The translations under genes were made by a program, and so were the position numbers. A DNA stretch of 51,398 nt from CAYTBN01 sp964542165 (lineage in GTDB: Bacteria; Myxococcota_A; UBA796; UBA9615; CAYRNR01), in the NCBI GenBank assembly GCA_964542165.1, contig CAZITQ010000036.1, positions 1 through 51,398 on the forward strand, read 5' to 3'. Positions 26,600 through 35,438 of the stretch are shown here, piece by piece. Position 1 is the stretch's first letter; each line of letters opens with the position of its first letter. The notes under the pieces were generated by a model that was given only the letters and a program-made list of their open reading frames with translations, was not told where the DNA came from and made no database searches.

Positions 26600-26839
26600 T
26601 CAGGATCCGGTCGCGTCGTCGTCGTCGCCGGTGGCGTCGTCGTCGTCAGCCGCAGAGTCGTCGTCCGCGACGTCGTCCTCGAAGGCCGGGTCGGCGCAGC
26701 TCATGGCGCAGCAGGTGATCTGCACGGCCGCGCCGGTGATCACCCCGATCTTGAGCAGCCGCTCCAGGTGCGCCCGCGTGCGCTTGCGCGCCGGCGCCTC
26801 GTCGACCTGGCCGTCTTCCCTCCCGTGGCGGTCGTCCAT
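26600..26839 (-). CDS. Small acidic Cys-containing envelope protein, unknown
   Basis: A protein of 79 aa. A basic N-terminus (ARKRTRAHLERLLK) precedes a hydrophobic stretch IGVITGAAVQITCCAMSCA, then an acidic tail of DDDSAADDDDATGDDDD type. The tail is the same linker found in the lipoproteins of this window, so it is probably exported or lipidated at one of the adjacent cysteines, although the lipobox (VQITC) is not classical. It lies between two gaps, upstream of the VKOR operon and downstream of the radical SAM gene, on the same strand. The coding assignment rests on composition and context only. Confidence 0.5.
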   Translation of the reverse strand: MDDRHGREDGQVDEAPARKRTRAHLERLLKIGVITGAAVQITCCAMSCADPAFEDDVADDDSAADDDDATGDDDDATGS

Positions 26840-26872
26840 GGTCTTCCTCCCCGGATTCCTTGGCTCGCAAGC

Positions 26873-28498
26873 CTATCCCACGGGCGCGGCCGTGTCNNNN
26901 NNNNNNGGGGGGGGGGGGGGGGGCCGGGGGGCCCCGGCGCCGGCTCCCACCACCTCCCACTGGCGGCCCTTGGGGGGGTGGAGGCCGGCCGCCAGGGCCC
27001 GCAGCCGGGCCGCGAGATCGCCGGTGAACGCCACTCGGTCCGCCTCGCCCCCGCCGCGGCGGTCGACGAAGTCCAGGATCTCGCCCAGGGCCCGCACGCT
27101 GTCCCGGCCCAGCTCCCGGGTCACCTCCACGGCCTCCTCTCGCCATGCGGGATCGAAGTCCCCGGGCACGAAGCGCCGGGCCAGTTCGATCCGCAACCGG
27201 TCGTCGAGGATGCGGGTGGCCGCACAGTCCACGCCGAAGGTGCGCGGCCCGAAGGTCCGCCGGACGACCTCGTACACCTCTTGCACCGCCCGGTCGGCGA
27301 TGCGGTACGACCACCACAGGTAGTCCCCCTGGCAGCGCCCCTCGTCCCGCATCCGCTGGAGGATCGGTGTGCCGGCGTACAGGTTGGTCCGGCCGAAGTT
27401 GAAGGGTGCGTCGGCGTTGCGCTCCATGAACGCCAGGTTGGTGCGCAGGCTGGTCAGCGTCGCGTCCGGATGGAAGAGCTGGAGGTTGAACGGGTCGAGG
27501 ACGTGGTGCGCGCGCAGCAGGTCCAGGGCCCGCTGGTTCTCCTGGGGGGTGGCGTTGCGGTTCAGGGCCCGCAGGTCGTCCGGGTGATCGTTCTCGATGC
27601 CCAGGGAGACCTCGATGCAGTGGAGGCGCTCGACCAGGATCTCGATCAGCTCGGGGTGTACGTCCGTGGGCCGGGCCTTGACCCCGACCGCAAACGCCCC
27701 CAGGTCCCGTCGCTCCAGCTCGTCGGCGAGGGCGTGGATCCGCTCCAGGTTGATCGTCGCGCGCGGGACGAAGAAGTCGTCGTCCTGGAACACGAAGAAC
27801 GAGATGCCTCGCTCCCGGTGGAGCCAGGCCATCTCCGCGGCCACGTCGCCCATGTCCCGCAGGCGGTACCGCTTGCCCGGGGACAGGGCGTGCCACGCGG
27901 CGATGCAGCAGAAGCTGCACGAGCCGTAGCACCCGCGGCTGGCGATGACCGGTGCCACGGCGCGACCGAGGTAGTGTCGCGCTGCGCTCCCGCGGTCGGG
28001 CCAGGGGAGGGCCGCGAGATCCGGTGGGGGCCGGGGCGCGGAGCGGACCACCTCTCCCCCGGCGCCGCGGTGGGCGATCCCGGCCACGTCGTCCAGCCCC
28101 CGATCCCCGGCCAGCGACCGCGCGAGGTCGACGACGGTCTCCTCCGCCTCGTGGAGGCACACCGAGTCGATCTCGGCGAAGTCCCTCAGCAGCTCGTCCG
28201 CGGCGAAGGCGGCGAAGTGGCCACCCACGGTGACGTGCCCCGAATAGCCCCGCTGACGCAGACCCATGGCCAGGGCCAGGAAGTCCGGGGCCCGGCGCTG
28301 GAAAGAGAGGGAGAGGCCGACCAGGATCGGGACCGGCTCGGTGGTGACCACGCGCTCGAGGACGGTGGCGAGCTCCGCTTCTGCGTTGAAGGGGACCACG
28401 TCGACGGCGATGTCCGCGGCCTGCAGCGAGGCGGCGAGATAGCGCAGACCCAGGTTCTCCTGGATCTCCGGACCGACGAGGAGCACCGATGCCGGCAT
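26873..28498 (-). CDS. B12-binding-domain radical SAM protein, 3' end crosses an assembly gap
   Basis: About 540 aa from ATG 28498. Residues 1-150 look like a cobalamin-binding Rossmann domain (LLVGPEIQENLGLRYLAASL, then VGLSLSFQRRAPDF and TVGGHFAAFAADELL). The radical SAM cluster is Cys190, Cys194, Cys197 in CYGSCSFC, followed by FFVFQDDDF and GIEVSLGIEN-type strands. Members modify lipids, cofactors or peptides, often by methylation or ring formation; the substrate is unknown. The last codons read through N bases (26897-26906) into poly-G, so the C-terminus (after about residue 530) is not reliable. It is 20 bp from the lipoprotein stop upstream. Confidence 0.85.
   Translation of the reverse strand: MPASVLLVGPEIQENLGLRYLAASLQAADIAVDVVPFNAEAELATVLERVVTTEPVPILVGLSLSFQRRAPDFLALAMGLRQRGYSGHVTVGGHFAAFAADELLRDFAEIDSVCLHEAEETVVDLARSLAGDRGLDDVAGIAHRGAGGEVVRSAPRPPPDLAALPWPDRGSAARHYLGRAVAPVIASRGCYGSCSFCCIAAWHALSPGKRYRLRDMGDVAAEMAWLHRERGISFFVFQDDDFFVPRATINLERIHALADELERRDLGAFAVGVKARPTDVHPELIEILVERLHCIEVSLGIENDHPDDLRALNRNATPQENQRALDLLRAHHVLDPFNLQLFHPDATLTSLRTNLAFMERNADAPFNFGRTNLYAGTPILQRMRDEGRCQGDYLWWSYRIADRAVQEVYEVVRRTFGPRTFGVDCAATRILDDRLRIELARRFVPGDFDPAWREEAVEVTRELGRDSVRALGEILDFVDRRGGGEADRVAFTGDLAARLRALAAGLHPPKGRQWEVVGAGAGAPRPPPPPXXXXDTAAPVG
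26897..26923. other. Assembly gap with 17-G run
   Basis: Ten N (26897-26906) followed directly by 17 G (26907-26923). It truncates the 3' end of the radical SAM gene. Confidence 0.85.
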
Positions 28499-28518
28499 GG
28501 GGTCGGCTCGGACCGAGA

Positions 28519-29615
28519 CTAGAAGGTCTCCGCGTCCAGCACCACGCCCCACTCCACCGCCGTGAATCCGTCGCGGACGAAGGGGCTGGTCGCGGGCGCG
28601 GGCAGGGGGGTGCAGGTGGCGGATCCCTGGACCACGAGCCACAGGCGCAGCAGGGAGTCCGGGGCGGGGGAGATCACCAGGCCCATGGTCTGGTCGATGT
28701 CGGCCTCGGGCTGGGGGTAGATCAGGTAGCACGGCGCCGGCGGCAGGTGGATCGACCAGAAGTCGAGGAAGTCCTCGGTCTCGGCAGCGGTCAGCCCCAG
28801 CGCCGGGAGCTGGCCCTCGAACCAGTCGAACACGTCCGCGTCGGCCACGGCCCAGCCCTCCGTGGTCTGGAAGACCCAGTGCACGGTGGCCTCGTAGTAG
28901 AGGAAGTCGTACTGGCCGTCCAGCAACCCCGAGGGCTCGGCGGTCACACTCCAGCCGCCGTTGTAGGCCGGGAACGAGGTGTGGACGTAGGTCCCGGGCG
29001 CGGGGAGCAGGGTCACGTCCACCGCCTGCGTGGTCTCCGGGTAGAGGTAGATGTAGGGCGCGTCCACGTCATCCATCAGGATCAGGATGTCCAGCGCCAG
29101 GGACTCGCCCTCGGCCACCGACACGCCTGTCATGGTCTCCTGGTACCCCCACACCGTCGCGATGACGGTGTAGGTGCCCGCCGGCAGCGGCAGCTCGTAC
29201 TGGGCGGTCTGCGGGTGGGATGTCACCGGACCGTACACGTTGCCCATACCGTCGTGGGCCACGACCTCGGTGCCCCCCGTCGGGACCTCGCTCTGGGGGA
29301 TGCCGTACCAGGTGTAGGTGACCCCGTAGATCATCGAGTCCGCGGCCGTCGTGTCGTCGTCCCCGGTGTCGTCGTCATCGTCGCCCGTCGCGGCGTCGGC
29401 CCCCGTCGCCTGGGCGACCAACCCCCGACCCGCCGGCAAGAACCCCCGGTCGCGTCGTCGTCCCCGGTCGCGTCGTCGTCCTCCGCGGTCGCGTCGTCGT
29501 CCCCGGTCGCGTCGTCGTCCCCGGTCGCATCGTCGTCGTCGTCCACCGGGCACCCGGTCAACGGCGCCGCGATCAGGAACAGGGCCATCCAGACACAGCC
29601 AATCCAGCTTCGCAT
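28519..29615 (-). pseudogene. Lipoprotein with poly-Asp linker, frameshifted at a C5/G5 run
   Basis: The start ATG 29615 gives a signal peptide with lipobox PLTGC and Pro at +2, then a linker of four DDDAT-type repeats. This frame ends at 29331. A second frame, open without a start of its own, carries the rest: another TGDDDDDTG linker and a domain of about 270 residues (TYTWYGIPQSEVPTGGTEVVAH, PAGTYTVIATVWGYQE, APYIYLYPETTQAVDVTL, ending EWGVVLDAETF). The two join if one base is added in CCCCC at 29443-29447. It is either a real frameshift, a phase-variable switch or a homopolymer error. The C-terminal domain is unknown. Confidence 0.75.
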
Positions 29616-29687
29616 GGGTCCTCCTCGGCCAAGATAGAACGGGCGGCGACCCGGGGGGGAGAATGTTTGCGAAACTGCGGGAACGAA

Positions 29688-30290
29688 TCAGTCCGCGGGA
29701 CAGCAGCGACCGGCCCGGATGCTTCGGGCGAGCTCGGCGATCGTGTGCACCGGTTCGTCGAACCGGGTCGGGCAGCTGCCCGCGGCACCGTGAAAATGGG
29801 CGTCGCTCCCGGCGATCCCGACCACCGCGAGCCGCCGGTACGCGTCGATGCCGAGCTCGTTCTCCCCGTCGGTCTGCTGCCCGTTCCAGACCTCGACCGC
29901 ATCCAGGAGGGGGTGGGTCAACAGGTCGTCCGGCGGCGACTGCCCCCAGCGGAAGGGGTGGGCCACCGCCAACGCCGCGTCCGGGTGGTCCTGGCGAATG
30001 GTCGACGCCCTGGTGCGAACCGGGTAGGCCCGGTCGGCGCCGTAGACCAGCAGGTCGTGGAACTCGCGGCTGTACACCTCCTGACCCGAGAGCAGGACGA
30101 AGCTCCGCGGCGCGCCGGACAGGCGGCGCAGGTCCTCGAGCTCCTCGTCGGGCCACAGGTAGTGATGATCCGTGACCACCAGCCCGTCCAGGCCCCGGTC
30201 CAGGGCCTGCCTCACCTGCTCCACGGCCCGCACGTGGGAGCAGGCCGAGTGCTCGGACGTGTGGCAGTGCAGCTCCAGCAGCACGGTCAA
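29688..30290 (-). CDS. PHP-domain metal-dependent phosphoesterase-like protein
   Basis: A protein of 200 aa with TTG start at 30290 overlapping the cyclophilin stop (TTGA). The PHP metal site is visible: LHCHTSEHSAC (HxH), VVTDHHYL, AVAHPF and GIAGSDAHFHG (DxH). Such small PHP proteins are hydrolases of phosphoesters or nucleotides (YciV/RNase AM-like or histidinol-phosphatase-like); which one cannot be told. It lies downstream of cyclophilin on the minus strand, so it is probably translated from the same mRNA. Confidence 0.88.
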   Translation of the reverse strand: MTVLLELHCHTSEHSACSHVRAVEQVRQALDRGLDGLVVTDHHYLWPDEELEDLRRLSGAPRSFVLLSGQEVYSREFHDLLVYGADRAYPVRTRASTIRQDHPDAALAVAHPFRWGQSPPDDLLTHPLLDAVEVWNGQQTDGENELGIDAYRRLAVVGIAGSDAHFHGAAGSCPTRFDEPVHTIAELARSIRAGRCCPAD

Positions 30291-30817
30291 TCCCCGGCGT
30301 CGCCGTCCACCGCGACACGCTCCAGGCGCACCGGGTTCAGCGGCCGGTCCAGATCGTCGGTGGGGGCGCGCTCGATGTGGTGCACCAGGTTCATGCCCTC
30401 GATGACCCTGCCGAACACCGGATGCCGGCCCCGGCGTCCGAACCAGCGGAACCAGTCCAGCGCCTTGTTGTGCGCCGTGTTGACGAAGAACTGGGAGCTA
30501 CCGCTGTCGGGACCCCCGTTGGCCATGGCCAGCGTCCCGGTCTCGTTGGAGATCTTGTGCCGCTTGGGGAACTCGTCCGGGATCGGGCCCCAGGGGGCCT
30601 CGCCGGTGCCCGCCAGGTCGTTGTCCGGGTCCCGGCTGTGGGGGCACCCCATCTGGATCATGAAGCCGTCGATCACCCGGTGGACGTGCTGGCCGTCGTA
30701 GAACCCCTCTCGCACCAGGCGCAGGAAGTTCCCCGCCGTCTCGGGCATCCGGTCGACGAAGACCTCCGCGCGAAAACGGCCCACCGAGGTCTCGAAGGTC
30801 ACGGTCGGGTTGGCCAT
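30287..30817 (-). CDS. Cyclophilin-type peptidyl-prolyl isomerase
   Basis: A protein of 176 aa without signal peptide, so cytoplasmic. Family landmarks are TAGNFLRLVREGFYDGQHVHRVIDGFMIQMG (catalytic-type Arg in HRVI and Phe, Met, Gln of FMIQ), GTLAMANGGPDSGSSQFFVN and HPVFGRVIEGMNLV. It catalyses cis-trans isomerisation of prolyl bonds. The stop overlaps the TTG start of the PHP gene. The upstream crotonase gene ends 6 bp before, so the three genes probably form one minus-strand operon. Confidence 0.94.
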   Translation of the reverse strand: MANPTVTFETSVGRFRAEVFVDRMPETAGNFLRLVREGFYDGQHVHRVIDGFMIQMGCPHSRDPDNDLAGTGEAPWGPIPDEFPKRHKISNETGTLAMANGGPDSGSSQFFVNTAHNKALDWFRWFGRRGRHPVFGRVIEGMNLVHHIERAPTDDLDRPLNPVRLERVAVDGDAGD

Positions 30818-30823
30818 CTCGAT

Positions 30824-31543
30824 CTACCCCGGCATCGCGGCGGCCAGCGTCGGCAGGAACAGGGGCGGGTCGTCCTCGTCCAGTACCCGGGCCACCTCCG
30901 CGCGGATCCGGCGCTTCATCTCCGCGTAGGTCGCGGTCTTCTTCGTGGCCAACCCGGCGGCGAACTCCACACAGGCCGGCAGGAGTTCGTCGGTGCCGAA
31001 GGTCCCGTCCACGTAGCCCAGCTCCCGGGCCTGGGAGCCGCCGAATCGTTCGCCGGTGTAGTACATCCGCCGGAACCCCTGCGGCGGCATCACGGCCTGG
31101 CAGATGGCGATCATCCCCGGGAGCAGCGGGATGTTGATGTCCACCTCGGGCAGGCAGACCCAGCCCCGATCCTCGCGCATGAAGCGGAAGTCCATGTGGG
31201 CGGCCATGAACATGCCTGCCGCGAAGGTGTGACCGTTGAGCGCGGCCACGGTGGGTTTGGGGTAGAGGGTCCAGCGCCGGAACATGGCGTTGACCTGGCG
31301 CAGGTAGTCCGTCACAGCGCCCAGATCGCCGGCGTGGGCCATCAGCCATTCCAGGTCCAGGCCGTTGCAGAAGAACTTGGGATCACCACCGGTGACGACC
31401 AGCGCTCCCACCGCGGCGTCGGCCTCCAGCGCATCCAGCGCGTCCATCATCTCGGCCAGGAAGTCCGGGTGGAATCGGTTCTCGCCCCGGTTCAGGGTCA
31501 GGATCGCCACCCGATCCTGGGTCTCCACGTCGATGCTGCCCAC
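30824..31543 (-). CDS. Enoyl-CoA hydratase/isomerase (crotonase) family protein
   Basis: A protein of 239 aa from GTG 31543, chosen for the GGAGAGGAGCGGGAG upstream; longer frames to 31591 lack one. The crotonase fold is visible: VGALVVTGGDPKFFCNGLDLEWL (oxyanion loop 1), PTVAALNGHTFAAGMFMAAHMDFRFM (oxyanion loop 2) and CLPEVDINIPLLPGM. The second catalytic Glu region (P-E-V) is present and the first (Glu in A-G-[AG]-D) differs. It resembles eukaryotic ECI2/PECI-like enoyl isomerases in style. Substrate and reaction are open. Confidence 0.85.
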   Translation of the reverse strand: MGSIDVETQDRVAILTLNRGENRFHPDFLAEMMDALDALEADAAVGALVVTGGDPKFFCNGLDLEWLMAHAGDLGAVTDYLRQVNAMFRRWTLYPKPTVAALNGHTFAAGMFMAAHMDFRFMREDRGWVCLPEVDINIPLLPGMIAICQAVMPPQGFRRMYYTGERFGGSQARELGYVDGTFGTDELLPACVEFAAGLATKKTATYAEMKRRIRAEVARVLDEDDPPLFLPTLAAAMPG

Positions 31544-31598
31544 GCTCCCGCTCCTCTCCCTGGGGATCTGTGCGCGGCCACTGTACTCCATCCCGGGG

Positions 31599-31612
31599 AC
31601 GCACGCGTGCGT
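31599..31612. promoter_or_regulatory. 14-bp perfect palindrome
   Basis: ACGCACGCGTGCGT, in the 188-bp region between the divergent crotonase and small basic protein genes. Symmetric without spacer; it could be an operator or chance in GC-rich DNA. Confidence 0.25.
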
Positions 31613-31658
31613 GGCCGTGGGCGGGACGGGTCGGCCGTTGCCCGACGGATGGGTTTTT

Positions 31659-31689
31659 TTGAGCGTTTCGGCCTCAACCGCGCTATTAT
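31659..31689 (+). promoter_or_regulatory. Possible sigma70-type promoter of the small basic protein gene
   Basis: TTGAGC at 31659-31664 and TATTAT at 31684-31689, spacer 19 bp, 42 bp before the ATG at 31732. The boxes stand out against the GC-rich background; the spacer is long, so confidence is modest. Confidence 0.4.
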
Positions 31690-31731
31690 CCCCCGCCGTC
31701 GTCCTTGCCGAGACGAGAACAGGAGGCCCAC

Positions 31732-31950
31732 ATGGGAAGCAGAAGCGGGACCTCGATCCAGAAGCGCCTTCGGGAAGCCGCCAAGCGCCAGCGAAAGATG
31801 GAGCGCCAGGCGAAGAAGGACCAGCGCGCGGCAGAGCGCGCCGAGGAGAAAGAAAATGACGTGAAGCCCGAGGTCGCGCCCGGCGAGGATCCGGACATCG
31901 CGGGGATCGTCCCCGGTCCCCAGGCTCCGATCTACGACGTCGAGGACTGA
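31732..31950 (+). CDS. Small highly charged protein, unknown function
   Basis: A protein of 72 aa. ATG 31732 is chosen over 31705 because a perfect AGGAGG lies just upstream. The first 45 residues are very basic and helical (IQKRLREAAKRQRKMERQAK, then DQRAAERAEEKEN), the rest acidic and Pro-rich (VAPGEDPDIAGIVPGPQAPI). I recall such short proteins starting MGSRSGTSI in delta-class bacteria with no known role; nucleic-acid or ribosome binding is only a guess from charge. It converges on the PilZ gene with 4 bp between stops. Confidence 0.75.
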   Translation: MGSRSGTSIQKRLREAAKRQRKMERQAKKDQRAAERAEEKENDVKPEVAPGEDPDIAGIVPGPQAPIYDVED

Positions 31951-31954
31951 GCCT

Positions 31955-32941
31955 TCAGTCCCCTTCCTCCGCCGATCCGACCAGCGATTCCACGTAGCTC
32001 TCGTAGACCTCGCGCCCCCGCGCCCTGTCGAAACCGGTGATGGCCAGGCCCGCGCCCCGGCCGGGATTCGAGGGCCGGTCACCTTCGTGTAGCCAGCGCA
32101 CCTCCGCCATGAGCCCGATGAGGAACACCGACGTCCCCCGGGGCACCGCGAACTCCACCCGGATCGAGGCCCCCACCGGCGGCAGGTCCTCGCCCCGGTG
32201 GACCGCCATGAACAGGCCTCCGCGGCTGAAGTCCTGGACCATGCCCGCCCGGTGACGGCCCGAGGTCAGATAGGCGACCGGGGAGCTGGCCATCACCCGC
32301 GGTTCCCGGTCCGGGAAGGCTGAATCGTCCGCCGTCGGTTCCCCCCAGGGCGTGGCGGCGTCTTCCCGGCGTCCAGCGGGGAGGCCGTACATCGCCGGCA
32401 GCGCCCCACGTGACGAGTACAGCGCCGGGACCACCCGGGCGCCACTCAGATCCCGCGCCGCCAGGGCGAGCCCCTCGGCCTGCGCGCGTCCCAGCCGGCC
32501 GTCCTGCCCCGCAGCGGGCAGGTCCTCGGCCGTGTCGTCGAACGAGACGCTGAGGGACCGGATCTCCAGCGGTCCGCCCTCCACGGAGGTCAGGCTCTCC
32601 TCCAGCAGTTTCCCGGGCTCCTCGACCGCCTCCAGCTCCACCGGGATCCGGTCGGTGATCGGGTCGAGGAATTCCACGTGAATCGCCGGCCGCCATCCCC
32701 ACTGGAGTCCCTCGGTCCGGACCCGGACGATCCGGACTCCCACCTTGACCCGTTCCCCGTCGGTCGGGCGGTCGAACTCCAGAACCGTGTACTCCCCCTC
32801 CGGGACCGGGCTGCTGCCCGACAACTGGGCCCGGTGAACACCGATCCGGGTGATGGTCACCGGCTGGATCAGGGGATCCTCGACCAGCTGCGCCTGGAGG
32901 AAACACGGTCGCAGGTCTGTGGCGGGAGGGCGTCGCGTCAT
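31955..32941 (-). CDS. Protein with PilZ domains (c-di-GMP related)
   Basis: A protein of 328 aa from ATG 32941 with AGAGAGGA upstream. The C-terminal part (about 210-320) is a PilZ domain: SGRHRAGMVQDFSRGGLFMAV, the D-x-S-x-x-G-G block, with basic residues before it. The N-terminal part (about 1-110) also looks PilZ-like (PVTITRIGVHRAQLSG, RVKVGVRIVRVRTEGLQWGW). A variable middle separates them. PilZ domains bind cyclic di-GMP or serve as protein adaptors in motility; here the R-x-x-x-R motif is incomplete, so nucleotide binding is uncertain. It could connect with the HDOD and PilT genes of this window. Confidence 0.75.
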   Translation of the reverse strand: MTRRPPATDLRPCFLQAQLVEDPLIQPVTITRIGVHRAQLSGSSPVPEGEYTVLEFDRPTDGERVKVGVRIVRVRTEGLQWGWRPAIHVEFLDPITDRIPVELEAVEEPGKLLEESLTSVEGGPLEIRSLSVSFDDTAEDLPAAGQDGRLGRAQAEGLALAARDLSGARVVPALYSSRGALPAMYGLPAGRREDAATPWGEPTADDSAFPDREPRVMASSPVAYLTSGRHRAGMVQDFSRGGLFMAVHRGEDLPPVGASIRVEFAVPRGTSVFLIGLMAEVRWLHEGDRPSNPGRGAGLAITGFDRARGREVYESYVESLVGSAEEGD

Positions 32942-33018
32942 GGGTCCTCTCTGGGCGGAGCGGGCCAAGCCTACCATCCACGGGACCGAGGGGCGGGAAA
33001 GGACGCTAAGATCGCGTC

Positions 33019-34872
33019 ATGTGCGGCTCCCGAATGCCCTGGATCCTCACCCTCGCCTTGCTCGTGTGCTCCGGGTATCACGCAGCCGGCGCCGAGCCGG
33101 TCGGCGACGAACTGCTGCGCCCCGGCGAGGCACAGCGGATCTTGACCGCGCTGGGACTGGACGAGCTGGACCAGCTTCCCACCTACGCTCTCGATCTCTC
33201 CCTGTCGGACGCCGACGGTCGATTCGAGGGTCGGGGATCCCTGATCTGGACGAACACCACCCGCAGCCCCCTCGACGTCCTCCCACTGCTCCTGCACCCC
33301 AACGCGCCCGGCGCCGAGGCGGGGGGCGGGATCGAGCTGCGAAGCGTGAGCTGTCCCGGGCAGGCCTGCCACCACCAGACACCCGGGCCGAACGTGGCCG
33401 AGGTCCGGTTCGAGACCCCGGTGATGCCCGGGGGGGCCGCGGTCGTCGAGTTCTCCTTCGGCGGCACGCTCCGTTCCCTGTCCCCGGCCTCCAACGACGT
33501 GTTCGAGCAAGCCCTGGGCAGTCTGGGCGCCATGGCCGGGCACGCCGGGGGGGCGGACTACGGCCTGCTCGGCCAGGGGGACGGGCTCCTGACCGTGGCC
33601 AACGCCGTGCCCATGGCGGCGCCGTTCGTCGACGGTCGGCCCCGGATCGACGAGCCCGGTGCGGTGGGTGATCTGGCGTGGAACCAGGTGGCCAACTTCG
33701 ACGTCCGCATCGTCACTCCCACGGGCCTCGCGGTGGTCACCAATCTGCAAGACGGCGCGGCCACGCCGCTGGACGGGGACACCCAGATCGTCCACGCCCG
33801 GGGGACGGCGGTCCGGGATCTGGTGATCGTGGCCAGCCGCGAGTGGGTCACGCGCACGCGTCGGTGTGGCGACGTGGAGGTCCGCTCGTGGAGTCTCGCC
33901 CGGGACGCCACAGCCGGGGAGGTCGTCCTGGACGACGCGGTCACGGCCCTCGACCTCTTCGAGTCCCTCCTCGGTCCCTACCCGTACACGGAGCTCGACG
34001 TGGTGGAGGCGACCCTGGTGGGGGGCGCGGGGGGGGTGGAGTTCTCGTCGATGGTCCTGGTCGCGGGTTTCCTGTACCGGGATCCGAGCCAGTCCGAGTC
34101 CCCCATGGCCGCGATGCTCCAGTCCATGGCCGCGCTGGGCATGGGCGGGGGCATGCCCAGCGAGCTGACGGACATGCTGGGGAGCCAGCGGAGCTTCGTG
34201 GTGGCCCATGAGCTGGCCCACCAGTGGTGCCCGGGGCTGGTGGGGACGGACGCGCGCAGCCACCCGGTCATCGACGAACCGCTCGCCCAGTACCTGGCGG
34301 GCCGGGTGTCCGAGGTGCGCCTGGGGGTGACCGCGGGTAGGCAGGACTTCGACCGCAACGCCCTGATCAACTACGCCCTCTACCGCCTCCTGGGAGGGGC
34401 GGACGCCGCGGCGAACCGGCCCGCGGCGGAGTTCACCTCCTCCCTTGAGTACGCGGGGTTGGTCTACGGCAAGGCGCCGTACTTCTACGTGGCCGCGGAG
34501 GAGGAGGTGGGGCGCGCGGTCCTGGATCCGGCGATCCGCTCCGCGGTCCAGGACGGCGCCTGGCAGCTGGTGGACACCGATCGCTGGCTGACTGCGCTGG
34601 AGGAAGGCGGTCTCGTCGACGCCCGACCCCTCGCGTCTCGCTGGTGGGACGGCGCCCACGGGGACGAGGATCTGGACGTCGATCCCGAAGGCGAACGCGT
34701 GGTCTCGCTGATGTTCGGCGACGAGCTGGCGGCCCAGCTGGACGCGACCCTCGGACTCCTCGGGATGAATCTCGGGGACCTGCTGAAGTCCCTGTCCGGC
34801 GCGGCGCTCGGCACCGGCCCCGCCCCCCTCACGACGCCGTCTCCCGAGGAGATGCTCCGCCTACTGGAGTGA
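33019..34872 (+). CDS. M1-like (gluzincin) exported metallopeptidase
   Basis: A protein of 617 aa with a Sec signal peptide (ILTLALLVCSGYHAAGA). The active site is HELAH at 397-401 with the third zinc ligand Glu420, 18 residues after the second His, exactly as in M1 aminopeptidases. GGVEFSSM (339-346) takes the place of the GAMEN exopeptidase loop. An N-terminal beta region (about 55-290) and a helical C-terminal region fit the family. It should act in the periplasm or outside. The gene converges on and overlaps the next gene by 12 bp. Confidence 0.88.
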   Translation: MCGSRMPWILTLALLVCSGYHAAGAEPVGDELLRPGEAQRILTALGLDELDQLPTYALDLSLSDADGRFEGRGSLIWTNTTRSPLDVLPLLLHPNAPGAEAGGGIELRSVSCPGQACHHQTPGPNVAEVRFETPVMPGGAAVVEFSFGGTLRSLSPASNDVFEQALGSLGAMAGHAGGADYGLLGQGDGLLTVANAVPMAAPFVDGRPRIDEPGAVGDLAWNQVANFDVRIVTPTGLAVVTNLQDGAATPLDGDTQIVHARGTAVRDLVIVASREWVTRTRRCGDVEVRSWSLARDATAGEVVLDDAVTALDLFESLLGPYPYTELDVVEATLVGGAGGVEFSSMVLVAGFLYRDPSQSESPMAAMLQSMAALGMGGGMPSELTDMLGSQRSFVVAHELAHQWCPGLVGTDARSHPVIDEPLAQYLAGRVSEVRLGVTAGRQDFDRNALINYALYRLLGGADAAANRPAAEFTSSLEYAGLVYGKAPYFYVAAEEEVGRAVLDPAIRSAVQDGAWQLVDTDRWLTALEEGGLVDARPLASRWWDGAHGDEDLDVDPEGERVVSLMFGDELAAQLDATLGLLGMNLGDLLKSLSGAALGTGPAPLTTPSPEEMLRLLE

Positions 34873-35337
34873 CTCCACCCGACCGCGGGTCAGCGCGATG
34901 CTGGGGACCGCGGACGGTCTCGTTCGCACCGGTGCCGTGCGGACCTCGCCCTCCACCGTGCGCTCGAAATCCCCCAGGCTGGCCCGGAAGATCGACAGAA
35001 TGAGCTTGTAGCGGTAGGCGGTGCCGCTCGCGCCGATCGTGCCCACGATCAGGGTTTCGTGCCCCTTCTCGGCGGCGAACCGTCCCAGGCATTCCAGATC
35101 CCCGGGACAGGAGGCATCGAACTCGCCGTTGTCGTATCGCACGACCTCCTCGAACTCTCCCTGGGTCGCCGCCTGGGCGGCCACCGCGGCGGTGATGTCC
35201 GACGCGATGCCAGGGGACAGATCCTCGACCTCGGCCCGCATCTCCAGGACCCCGCAGCTGTCGGCACCCGCCCGGGCGGGGCAGGCCAGCACGAGCAGCA
35301 CGAGCCCCGGGATCCATCGCGCGCCGGGTCCGACCAT
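34861..35337 (-). CDS. Exported protein with TolB-N-like pattern, unknown
   Basis: A protein of 158 aa from ATG 35337, with GGAGG 8 bases upstream, so an earlier ATG at 35352 is less likely. It has a signal peptide (IPGLVLLVLACPARAGADS). The mature part reads as alternating helix and strand: DITAAVAAQAATQGEFEEVVRYD, CPGDLECLGRFAAEKGHETLIVGTIGASGTAYRYKLILSIF. This resembles the small TolB N-terminal or ABC-type nucleoside-binding domains seen in many myxobacterial exported proteins. No lipobox is seen. Function unknown. Confidence 0.7.
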   Translation of the reverse strand: MVGPGARWIPGLVLLVLACPARAGADSCGVLEMRAEVEDLSPGIASDITAAVAAQAATQGEFEEVVRYDNGEFDASCPGDLECLGRFAAEKGHETLIVGTIGASGTAYRYKLILSIFRASLGDFERTVEGEVRTAPVRTRPSAVPSIALTRGRVESLQ

Positions 35338-35438
35338 CGAACCATCCTCCATACCCGCTTTGAACGGTCGGGCCGAAAAACGGTTCCGTGGTCAGCGCTG
35401 GACGATCGCGAGGCGATGGTGAGACCGGAAGAACGGAT

